Source of the DNA: Sphingopyxis sp.
GTDB taxonomy: Bacteria > Pseudomonadota > Alphaproteobacteria > Sphingomonadales > Sphingomonadaceae
NCBI GenBank assembly: GCA_026125835.1
Contig: JAHCKJ010000111.1
Location: 1-7,111 of the forward strand
Direction of reading: 5' to 3'
Length of the DNA: 7,111 bases
Below the pieces are notes generated by a model. That model was not told the origin of the DNA. It was given only the letters and a program-made list of their open reading frames with translations, and did no database searches. The position numbers were made by a program, and so were the translations under genes. Each line of letters opens with the position of its first letter. Position 1 is the stretch's first letter. Shown one piece after another: positions 1 through 5,107 of this stretch.

Positions 1-2131
1 CATTGACCAAGGTCACCGCATCCTGGCTGATCCCCTCGCGGTTCGGCACCTCGAAAAATATCTTGCTGCGATAGGTCACCGTCGGGGTGGCGAACAGCCG
101 CACCCCGCCGCCCAGATCGGCATTGACCGTAAAGCCTGCCGCCGCCTGCCATTCGGGCTGCAGGCGGAAACGGTCGCCCGCGAACACGCCGTTCGCAGGT
201 TTGTCGTCGATGCCGCCGTCGATCCAGCCGACATTGCCGAACAGGCGCAGCCAGTCGCTCACCGCGACGCTCGCTTCGGCCTCGACCCCGAAATTGCTCG
301 CCGTCCCCGCGCTCTGGGTGATCGTGGTGCCGTCGGGCTGGACCACCGACACCTGGAAATTGTCATAGGTCTGGTAATAACCGCCGAGCGAGCCCGAAAA
401 GCCGCCGCGCGCCGCCTTCAGCCCGACCTCGTAGTTCCACACATTTTCTTCGGCGATCCGGCTGACGTTCGGCACCGGCCCCGCCGCGGTGCGGCGCGCG
501 CCGAGGTTCACCGTCGGCGATCGCCGCCCTTTCGACACGGTGGCAAAAGCGTTGAAGCCGCCCCCGAAACGATAGAGGATGTTGAAACGCGGCAGGAAGG
601 CCTGGAAACTGTCCTCGCTGTAAAAGGTCTGCCCGCCGGTATCGACCTGTCCGGGGATCAGCGACGCGCCGCCGGTGATCCGCGACCGCGGCACCACCGC
701 AAAAAAGCCCGAGCGGCGCTTTTCGATCAGCGCGCGTACCCCTGCGGTCACCTCCAGCGCGTCGCTGGCGATCCAGGTGCCGTCGGCGAATACTGAATAG
801 CTCTGGTTCTTGCCGATATTGCCAAAGGTCGAGCTATAGGGGATCGCCGTCGCCGCGCCGCCGGTCAAAATCCGCGTTGCCGCCGCCGCGGCGACGCTGC
901 CATCGGGCGCGATGCACGGCAGGCCGGGGATCAACCGCGCCGCGCATTGCAGGAAAATCCCCTCCTCGCTCGAAAAGGGCACCACCTGCGACCCGTCCTC
1001 GACAAAACCGTTCCACCCGAACGCGCCGCGGAACGCGTCGCTGGTGTACGAAAAGCGCGTTTCGTGGTTGAACTGCCACCCCTTCGCAGCTTCGGCGAAT
1101 TCCAGATACCAGGCGGCGCTGCCGTCGGCGTCGAAAATCTCGAGACTGTCGAAATCGCGGTAGCTGTTGACCATCGTGATCGTCCAGTCGTCGGCGACCT
1201 GCCAGTCCAGCGTCAGATTGGCATCATAAACGTCGCGGCGCAGCCCCAGCTTTGCGAGCCCCAGCACACTTTCGGACAAGGGCGATCCACCCAGCGCCGC
1301 ATCGCCGAACGGGTTCGCCGGCCCCGACGCGGTCGGATAGGTGCCCGAAATGAACGGCGTGCCGCTGTGCCGCTGGCGGTCATAGGTCAGGATCAGGTCG
1401 GCGGTGAAACTTTCGGTCGGCGTTGCGCGCAACGATCCGCGCACCCCCAGCTGGTCCTGTGCGTACAGATCCTCCTGCCCCGCCGCGAGGTTGCGGACAT
1501 AGCCGTCGCGCTTTTTCCATTCGGCGGCGACGCGCGCGGCGATCTTGTCGGACCCCAGGTTGAGGAAGCCACCCAGCGTGATCGCGTCATAATTGCCGTA
1601 GCTGGCGCTGACTTCGCCTGAAAAGCCGGGCTTGGGCCGCGCCGAAATGATGCTGATCGCGCCCACCGCCGATGCGGTGCCGAACAGGGTCGCCTGCGGC
1701 CCCTTGATCACCTCGATCCGGTCGACGTCGTAGATCGCCTGGTACGACCCGCGCGAGCGCGAGATGTCGGTGCCGTTGTAATAGAGCGTGACGCGCGCTG
1801 CCTGCTGCGCCGATCCGCTGTCCGACGTGATGCCGCGGATGACGACGCCGGGATTGTTGGCGCTCTGTTCCTGGATGTTGAGCCCAGGCACATAGTTCGA
1901 CAGCTCGTCGAGGTCGCCGATCCCCAGGTCGCGCATCCGCGCGCCGCTGGTCGCCGAAATGGTGATCGGCACGTCGATCGCGCGCTGTTCGATCTTTTGC
2001 GCGGTGACGATGATGAGGTCGCCTTCGGCGTCAGTGGGGGCGGAAGCGGGGGCAGTGTCCGCCTGCGCCAGTGCGGGGGAGGCGGTGGCGGCAAGCAGCG
2101 TGGCGGAAATCAGGCGAAACCGGTGCGACAT
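1..2131 (-). CDS. TonB-dependent outer-membrane receptor, C-terminus cut by window edge
   Basis: Reading the minus strand from the ATG at 2131 gives an uninterrupted frame of 710 codons to the window edge. The product should be a 22-strand beta-barrel importer in the outer membrane, energised by TonB-ExbBD. The N-terminus is a signal peptide (MSHRFRLISATLLAATASPALA, cleavage likely after residue 22). A TonB-box-like stretch, DLIIVTAQK, follows at 38-46. The plug domain (about 50-165) carries the family's hallmark DRIEVIKGPQATLFG at 137-151 and VVIRGITSD near 97-104. The barrel follows, with alternating aromatic strands and a late FEVPNREGISQDAVTLVN segment typical of sphingomonad receptors. 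Only the last barrel strands, perhaps 50-100 residues, appear to be missing. The substrate (siderophore, vitamin, glycan, phosphorylated compound) cannot be told from sequence. The ribosome-binding site is weak (AGAAAG about 11 bases before ATG). A PhoB-like promoter lies upstream. Family assignment is secure; substrate is open. Confidence 0.93.
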   Translation of the reverse strand, partial: MSHRFRLISATLLAATASPALAQADTAPASAPTDAEGDLIIVTAQKIEQRAIDVPITISATSGARMRDLGIGDLDELSNYVPGLNIQEQSANNPGVVIRGITSDSGSAQQAARVTLYYNGTDISRSRGSYQAIYDVDRIEVIKGPQATLFGTASAVGAISIISARPKPGFSGEVSASYGNYDAITLGGFLNLGSDKIAARVAAEWKKRDGYVRNLAAGQEDLYAQDQLGVRGSLRATPTESFTADLILTYDRQRHSGTPFISGTYPTASGPANPFGDAALGGSPLSESVLGLAKLGLRRDVYDANLTLDWQVADDWTITMVNSYRDFDSLEIFDADGSAAWYLEFAEAAKGWQFNHETRFSYTSDAFRGAFGWNGFVEDGSQVVPFSSEEGIFLQCAARLIPGLPCIAPDGSVAAAAATRILTGGAATAIPYSSTFGNIGKNQSYSVFADGTWIASDALEVTAGVRALIEKRRSGFFAVVPRSRITGGASLIPGQVDTGGQTFYSEDSFQAFLPRFNILYRFGGGFNAFATVSKGRRSPTVNLGARRTAAGPVPNVSRIAEENVWNYEVGLKAARGGFSGSLGGYYQTYDNFQVSVVQPDGTTITQSAGTASNFGVEAEASVAVSDWLRLFGNVGWIDGGIDDKPANGVFAGDRFRLQPEWQAAAGFTVNADLGGGVRLFATPTVTYRSKIFFEVPNREGISQDAVTLVN

Positions 2132-2192
2132 GACAGGGAACTTTCTGTGGCGATGGGGATCATCGCCCGCCCCTGTGGCGCGGCTCGGCGGC

Positions 2193-2248
2193 TTTATCGC
2201 GACGCTTGCGCGACAAAGCGATGACAGGCGCGCGCGCCTTTATGACAA
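2193..2248 (-). promoter_or_regulatory. Candidate PhoB box and -10 for the TonB-dependent receptor gene
   Basis: On the minus strand, 2227-2210 reads CTGTCATCGCTTTGTCGC: two heptamers (CTGTCAT, TTGTCGC) whose starts are 11 bases apart. This compares well with the PhoB consensus CTGTCAT-N4-CTGTCAT. A third half-site, TTGTCAT, lies at 2248-2242, 21 bases before the first. After an 11-base gap comes GATAAA (2198-2193), a 4/6 match to TATAAT, at about the distance expected in PhoB-activated promoters where the box replaces the -35. The predicted transcript start near 2186 would leave a leader of about 55 bases before the receptor ATG. The pattern is seen in sequence; PhoB binding is inference. 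Confidence 0.35.
2226..2239. repeat. Perfect 14-bp CG-rich palindrome between lipoprotein and receptor genes
   Basis: The sequence AGGCGCGCGCGCCT is its own reverse complement. It sits between the outer and middle half-sites of the PhoB-like repeat array, in the 136-base gap between the two minus-strand genes. There is no T-run after it on either strand, so it is not a classical intrinsic terminator. It may be a regulator site, or chance in CG-rich DNA. Confidence 0.35.
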
Positions 2249-2267
2249 AGATGTGCGCCCGCTTGCG

Positions 2268-2924
2268 TCAACCCGGCGGCAGGTTGTGGACGTCCTCGAA
2301 CAATTCCCAGCAAGTCGCGGTCGGCCGGAACAACAGCGTGCCGCTCGGACCGCTGCCGTCGATCAGGGCGCCCGGCCCCTCTTCCAGATCGGCCGGTGGC
2401 GGGTTCAGATCCTGTTCGAAGGTGCCCGTTGCCCAATCCACCCCGCGGCGGTTGTCGCCCGCCGTGTTGAACTCCAGCGCGACCGGGCGCAGCAGCTTCG
2501 GATCACTGCCGCCGCCGCGGGCGAAGGCCGCCGCCGACGCGGCCGTCACAAAAGACATGTCGATCGTCGCGATCGGATAGCTTTGCCGGTCAAGATAGTC
2601 GCGGCGCGTCATCAGCCGCGAGCTGCCGCGAACCCCCGCGCCGACCTCTGCCGCGGTATAGCGGGCACGCACCGCCGCCGACCGCGAAAAGGCAAAGAAA
2701 AATCCCTCGAAATCACCGGCGCGGCACGCCGCTTCGGCCAGGCCCAGCCGCAGCCGGTCGCTTTCGCCGGGCGACGGCGTCGCATCGGTTCCGGCAGCTA
2801 CCGCGGCCCCGCCGGGCATCTCGCGCGGCGATGCCTGCCCGGCGTCCGCCGCGCTCCCGGCTTCGGCGCCGCACGCCGCAACCCCCGCCAGCACCAGCGC
2901 CGCCGCCGCCGGTTTGAACCGCAT
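2268..2924 (-). CDS. Small lipoprotein of unknown function
   Basis: 218 residues from the ATG at 2924. The start was chosen because MRFKPAAAALVLAGVAAC is a compact type II signal peptide with a good lipobox (VAAC, lipidated Cys18). In-frame ATGs at 2963 and 2960 would add 13 or 12 mostly polar residues (MMTRSRKVSGRQA) ahead of it and remain possible. Gly rather than Asp at +2 suggests the outer membrane. A low-complexity Ala/Gly/Ser/Pro linker (about 19-55) tethers a compact domain. Its recognisable parts are CRAGDFEGFFFAFSRSAAVR (67-86), a YLDRQSYPIATIDMSFV segment (about 110-126), a VALEFNTAGDNRRGVDW segment (148-164) and a C-terminal CWELFEDVHNLPPG. Cys67 and Cys205 could form a disulfide. 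I do not recognise the family with confidence; the fold looks like an exported single-domain protein. It lies 136 bases upstream of the receptor on the same strand. A functional link is conjecture. Confidence 0.8.
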   Translation of the reverse strand: MRFKPAAAALVLAGVAACGAEAGSAADAGQASPREMPGGAAVAAGTDATPSPGESDRLRLGLAEAACRAGDFEGFFFAFSRSAAVRARYTAAEVGAGVRGSSRLMTRRDYLDRQSYPIATIDMSFVTAASAAAFARGGGSDPKLLRPVALEFNTAGDNRRGVDWATGTFEQDLNPPPADLEEGPGALIDGSGPSGTLLFRPTATCWELFEDVHNLPPG

Positions 2925-2966
2925 CGCCTGTCGTCCGCTCACCTTCCTGCTCCTCGTCATCATCCT

Positions 2967-3010
2967 GCCCGCCGCCGGCCGGTCTTGGCTAGACGAGTGG
3001 CCGGGCGGGC
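2967..3010 (-). promoter_or_regulatory. Imperfect hairpin in the predicted leader of the lipoprotein gene
   Basis: GCCCGCC plus CGGCC (2967-2973 and 2976-2980, with a two-base bulge) pairs with GGCCGGGCGGGC at 2999-3010. Inside, GTCT (2982-2985) pairs with AGAC (2991-2994) around a five-base loop. If transcription starts near 3028, this 12+4 bp structure lies in the 5' untranslated region just before the lipoprotein start. No T-run follows, so it is not an obvious terminator. A role in mRNA stability or translation is inference. Confidence 0.35.
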
Positions 3011-3034
3011 GCAGCGAGCGCCGCGCACCGGTAC

Positions 3035-3062
3035 ATTATCAGCTTGGCTGGCGCATTGAAAA
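3035..3062 (-). promoter_or_regulatory. Candidate sigma-70-type promoter for the lipoprotein gene
   Basis: On the minus strand, TTTTCA (3062-3057, 4/6 to TTGACA) and GATAAT (3040-3035, 5/6 to TATAAT) are separated by 16 bases. A start near 3028 would give a leader of about 100 bases to the ATG at 2924. It overlaps the opposite-strand promoter candidate at 3044-3071, so the two divergent units may compete for polymerase. Motif match only. Confidence 0.35.
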
Positions 3063-3071
3063 GCAGATAAA
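3044..3071 (+). promoter_or_regulatory. Candidate promoter for the DUF4189-like gene pair
   Basis: TTGGCT (3044-3049) and GATAAA (3066-3071) with a 16-base spacer form a plausible sigma-70-type promoter. The -10 ends only eight bases before the ATG at 3080, so the transcript would have almost no leader. The only purine-rich stretch, AGAAGG (3074-3079), abuts the ATG and is too close to act as a normal ribosome-binding site. An alternative -10 (TACATT, 3033-3038) has no good -35. Confidence 0.35.
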
Positions 3072-3079
3072 ACAGAAGG

Positions 3080-4003
3080 ATGATCCATATCCTCGCCCCG
3101 CTCGCCCGGCTGTCGCTCACCCTGTTTGTTCCGGTCGCCGCCGCGCTCCTCCTCCTCGCCCCGCAACCCGCTGCCGCCGCCTATCCCTGCCCCGGCGGCC
3201 CCGGCCCCGGCGAGGTCCAGGTCGGCGTATCGGGGGGCAGTCACGGCGTCGCCGCGGTCCCGATCTGCGATCGTGCCCAGGGCGGCGGCGGCGGCGGCGG
3301 CGGTGGCGGGGTCTATTATCGCTATGGCGCCATCGCCTGGCACCCCGATGCCTCCGACGTCTGGATGGAGGGCAGCTACGACGGCCCCGTCACCGCCGAA
3401 CGGACCGCGCTGGCCGCGTGCAACCGTGCGATGGGCGGCGGCTGCACCTCGATCGGCGAATGGCATAATTCGTCGATGATGATCCTGCGCGACCGCAGCG
3501 GGTCGCTGTGGTCGGCCTGGCACGGCGACGGCGGCGTCCACAGCAAGAAATCGCAAGCCGAATGCAGCGCCCGGCAATTGTTGCCATGCGAGGTGCTCGG
3601 CACCTTTTCGTCGAGCAAGAACCGCCATTATGCCAAGGCGAGCGCGCGCAAGCTCTACGCCGCCGCCGCCTGGGTCGAAGGAAATGAAGGCTTCGACGGC
3701 CGCCTCTATATCGCCAGCGGCCAGCGCGAACAGGCGGCGGCCCAGCGCCTCGCGCTCGATGCCTGCGCCGCGGCAACGCGCCAGCGCTGCGCGCTTGTCG
3801 CGCTCACCGGCAACGGCTTTATCCAGACCTATCTTCTCGGCGCCGACGACCAGAGCGCGACGTTCGAAACCAGCGCCAAGCGCGCCGCGCAGGCCGCACA
3901 GGCCAATTGCACAAAGCGCGGGCAATCCTGCACCCTCCAGCGCGTATATGACAGCCGCACCCCGGGCGAATTCGTCCACGACTTCGCCGCCGCCAATCGA
4001 TAG
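3080..4003 (+). CDS. Secreted cysteine-rich protein with two DUF4189-like modules (copy 1)
   Basis: 307 residues. The start is fixed by a TAA 12 bases upstream in frame and by the lack of a later usual start codon in the signal region. Residues 1-34 are a signal peptide (hydrophobic 11-28, PAAAA before the cleavage), so the product is exported to the periplasm or beyond. The mature start YPCPGGPGPGEVQVGVSGG is followed by Cys63 and a run of ten glycines (68-77). Two modules follow, about 80-175 and 190-291. Each opens with a YGAIAW-like strand (YAAAAW in the second), then an Ala-rich helix ending in a Cys pair, then a second helix and Cys pair. The cysteines are 114/122, 162/170, 229/237 and 277/284, plus 37 and 63. 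This matches my recollection of DUF4189 (GAIA start, A..AL..C....C twice), a family of unknown function; a domain search would confirm it. The gene is followed nine bases later by a paralogue. Function is unknown; structural disulfides are inferred. Confidence 0.85.
   Translation: MIHILAPLARLSLTLFVPVAAALLLLAPQPAAAAYPCPGGPGPGEVQVGVSGGSHGVAAVPICDRAQGGGGGGGGGGVYYRYGAIAWHPDASDVWMEGSYDGPVTAERTALAACNRAMGGGCTSIGEWHNSSMMILRDRSGSLWSAWHGDGGVHSKKSQAECSARQLLPCEVLGTFSSSKNRHYAKASARKLYAAAAWVEGNEGFDGRLYIASGQREQAAAQRLALDACAAATRQRCALVALTGNGFIQTYLLGADDQSATFETSAKRAAQAAQANCTKRGQSCTLQRVYDSRTPGEFVHDFAAANR
3179..3270 (+). repeat. 5' patch nearly identical to 4091-4182 in the paralogous gene (copy 1)
   Basis: The stretch encodes the mature N-terminus from AYPCPG to PIC. 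It aligns without gaps to the paralogue at an offset of 912 bases. Bases 3179-3240 differ at a single position (3217), and 3241-3270 at about five. Conservation includes silent positions such as a GTA valine codon, whereas the rest of the genes diverge freely. The partner copy is 4091-4182. Confidence 0.85.
3281..3301 (+). repeat. (GGC)7 microsatellite coding for the polyglycine linker
   Basis: Seven perfect GGC units, followed by GGT, GGC and GGG, encode ten consecutive glycines between the conserved N-terminus and the first module. Gains or losses would be in frame. The paralogue's equivalent linker (4190-4222) mixes GGC, GGG and GGT and has an Asp codon, so it is less prone to slippage. 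Confidence 0.8.
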
Positions 4004-4006
4004 GAG
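4002..4006 (+). promoter_or_regulatory. Ribosome-binding site overlapping the upstream stop codon
   Basis: AGGAG overlaps the TAG stop of the first DUF4189-like gene and stands six bases before the ATG at 4013. The nine-base gap leaves no room for a promoter. Together these point to cotranscription and translational coupling of the two paralogues. Confidence 0.75.
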
Positions 4007-4012
4007 CCGGCC

Positions 4013-4912
4013 ATGATCCGCTTTTCCGTACTGGCCGGCCTCTTCGTCGCGGCACTCCTCCTCTTCGCCGCGCCACAGCCCGCCCGCGCTGCCTATCCCT
4101 GCCCCGGCGGCCCCGGCCCCGGCGAGGTACAGGTCGGCGTATCGGGGGGCAGCCATGGCGTCGCCGCGGTGCCGGTGTGCGAACGCAGCGGCGGCGGGGG
4201 TGGCGACGGCGGGGGCGGCGGGGTCTATTATGCCTTTGGCTCGGTCGCCTTTCATGCCGATGCCGACGATGTTTGGATGGCCGGCAACTGGAACAACGCC
4301 GACACGGCCAGGCGCGAAGCGCTGGCGGCATGCAACCGCGACATGGGCGGCGGCTGCGCCTCGATTGGCGACTGGAACAATTCGTCGATGACGATCATCC
4401 GCGACAGCCAGGGCGGCCTGTGGAACGGCTGGAACGGCCAGGGGGGCGCCAGCCGCAAGCGGGTGCTCGCCGAATGCTCGTCGAAACAATTGCTCCCTTG
4501 CGAAATCCTGCACAGTTTCGGCGCCGACAAGCGCCGCTACAGCCCCCGGCCGACAGCGCGCAAACTCTACGCCAGCGCGGCTTGGGTGTACGGCGAGGGC
4601 TATGACGGGCGGCTCTATATCGCCAGCGGCCATCGCAGCGTGGGCGCGGCGAACGACGCCGCGCTGGCCGCCTGTGCTGCCGCCTCGGCCAGCAGGTGCC
4701 GCATCGCCGCGGGGGTCGGCAACGGCGTGATCCAGCCGTTCAAGTCGAACAGCGACACCAACGTCGTCGCCGAACGCACTGCCAAGCGCGGAGCCGAGGC
4801 CGCGCAGGCCGACTGCAAACGCCGGGCCGGCAAATGCCAGATCCAGCGCGCCTACGACAGCCGCATTCCCGGAGCGTTCGTTCACGATTTCAACGCCGCC
4901 GCCGCGAAATGA
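4013..4912 (+). CDS. Secreted cysteine-rich protein with two DUF4189-like modules (copy 2)
   Basis: 299 residues, paralogous to the upstream neighbour along its whole length. The start is supported by the strong AGGAG six bases upstream. The signal peptide MIRFSVLAGLFVAALLLF... ends at ARA (26) before AYPCPG. The Pro/Gly-rich N-terminus is the same, followed by a glycine linker interrupted by one Asp (60-70). Module 1 (about 72-168) opens YAFGSVAF and carries Cys107/115 and 155/163. Module 2 (about 183-282) opens KLYASAAW and carries Cys221/229 and 268/275. Cys30 and Cys56 complete the set of ten. Conserved blocks shared with copy 1 include DVWM.G, LAACNR.MGGGC.SIG.W, QLLPCEIL, DGRLYIASG and the C-terminal YDSR.PG.FVHDF. 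Cys spacing is the same as in copy 1 except for one residue between the last two pairs. Probably a periplasmic, surface or secreted protein; DUF4189 assignment is from recalled pattern and function is unknown. Confidence 0.87.
   Translation: MIRFSVLAGLFVAALLLFAAPQPARAAYPCPGGPGPGEVQVGVSGGSHGVAAVPVCERSGGGGGDGGGGGVYYAFGSVAFHADADDVWMAGNWNNADTARREALAACNRDMGGGCASIGDWNNSSMTIIRDSQGGLWNGWNGQGGASRKRVLAECSSKQLLPCEILHSFGADKRRYSPRPTARKLYASAAWVYGEGYDGRLYIASGHRSVGAANDAALAACAAASASRCRIAAGVGNGVIQPFKSNSDTNVVAERTAKRGAEAAQADCKRRAGKCQIQRAYDSRIPGAFVHDFNAAAAK
4091..4182 (+). repeat. 5' patch nearly identical to 3179-3270 in the paralogous gene (copy 2)
   Basis: Second copy of the patch encoding the mature N-terminus. 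It has 61 of 62 identical bases over 4091-4152, then about 25 of 30. It includes the same GTA codon and the same run of six G in the Ser-Gly-Gly codons. Similarity drops on both sides, in the signal peptide and from the glycine linker onward. Confidence 0.85.
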
Positions 4913-4922
4913 GCGGCAGCGC

Positions 4923-4951
4923 TCGACAGCGACGCTACGGTCCGCTAAATC
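4923..4951 (+). promoter_or_regulatory. Candidate promoter of the thiC riboswitch transcript
   Basis: TCGACA (4923-4928) matches TTGACA at five of six positions. After 16-17 bases comes a weak -10-like CTAAAT/TAAATC (4945-4951, 3/6). The predicted start near 4957 coincides with the 5' strand of the riboswitch P1 stem, which supports it. The -10 is poor, and read-through from the upstream gene pair cannot be excluded. Confidence 0.35.
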
Positions 4952-4955
4952 TTTG

Positions 4956-5050
4956 CCATCCCCGGGGAGCCGCGCGCGTAATCGCCGGTTGAGAGCGGAA
5001 TAGACCGCGACCCGTTGAACCTGATCCGGTTAATACCGGCGGAGGGAGGG
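4956..5050 (+). ncRNA. TPP riboswitch (THI element) aptamer
   Basis: This is the thiamine pyrophosphate sensor in the thiC leader. P1 pairs CCATCCC (4956-4962) with GGGAGGG (5044-5050), with one mismatch. P2 pairs CGGG (4963-4966) with CCCG (5011-5014). P3 is CCG.GCG/CGC.CGG around 4970-4988. The pyrimidine-sensing UGAGA is at 4990-4994. A small extra hairpin, GCGG-AATAGA-CCGC (4995-5008), fills the variable position. The thi box runs from CCTGAT through P5 (CCGG-TTAAT-ACCGG) to GCGGAGGGA (5020-5047), matching the conserved pyrophosphate-binding arm. Position directly upstream of thiC confirms the assignment. Bound TPP should lower thiC expression. Confidence 0.96.
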
Positions 5051-5101
5051 TCGGTATTCCACGCCCGGAATCCCCGTTCTCGCTCCGAACCTATGGAGCG
5101 A
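5040..5101 (+). promoter_or_regulatory. Riboswitch expression platform with Shine-Dalgarno sequestering hairpin
   Basis: TCGCTCC (5080-5086) pairs perfectly with GGAGCGA (5095-5101) around an eight-base loop, burying the thiC Shine-Dalgarno GGAG (5095-5098). The same arm, CTCGCTCCG (5079-5087), can instead pair 8 of 9 bases with CGGAGGGAG (5040-5048), which belongs to the conserved 3' end of the aptamer. The two pairings exclude each other, giving a simple switch: aptamer folded with TPP means the arm is free and the site is masked. A further hairpin (ATTCC 5056-5060 with GGAAT 5067-5071) lies between. No T-run is seen, favouring translational control. Confidence 0.6.
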
Positions 5102-5107
5102 ACAGAC

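Noticed and set aside
947..3059. Plus-strand open frames of 224 codons (947-1621) and 366 codons (1959-3059).
   Set aside because: They lie antisense to the receptor and lipoprotein genes and give low-complexity Arg/Ala/Pro-rich products without recognisable domains.
2960..4885. A 641-codon open frame on the minus strand, antisense to both DUF4189-like genes.
   Set aside because: It is an Ala/Gly/Arg-rich mirror of two genuine plus-strand genes that have signal peptides, conserved cysteines and paralogy. Its internal repeat merely reflects the duplication of those genes. Long antisense frames are common in such G/C-rich DNA.
4911..4924. Hairpin GAGCG-GCAG-CGCTC right at the end of the second DUF4189-like gene, considered as a terminator.
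   Set aside because: The stem is only five pairs, overlaps the stop codon and the candidate -35, and has no T-run after it.
5015..5107. Extension of thiC to a TTG start at 5015, or to the ATG at 5093.
   Set aside because: The TTG lies inside the TPP aptamer, and the added residues have no counterpart in ThiC. The ATG at 5093 overlaps the Shine-Dalgarno that serves 5108 and lies in the masking hairpin.
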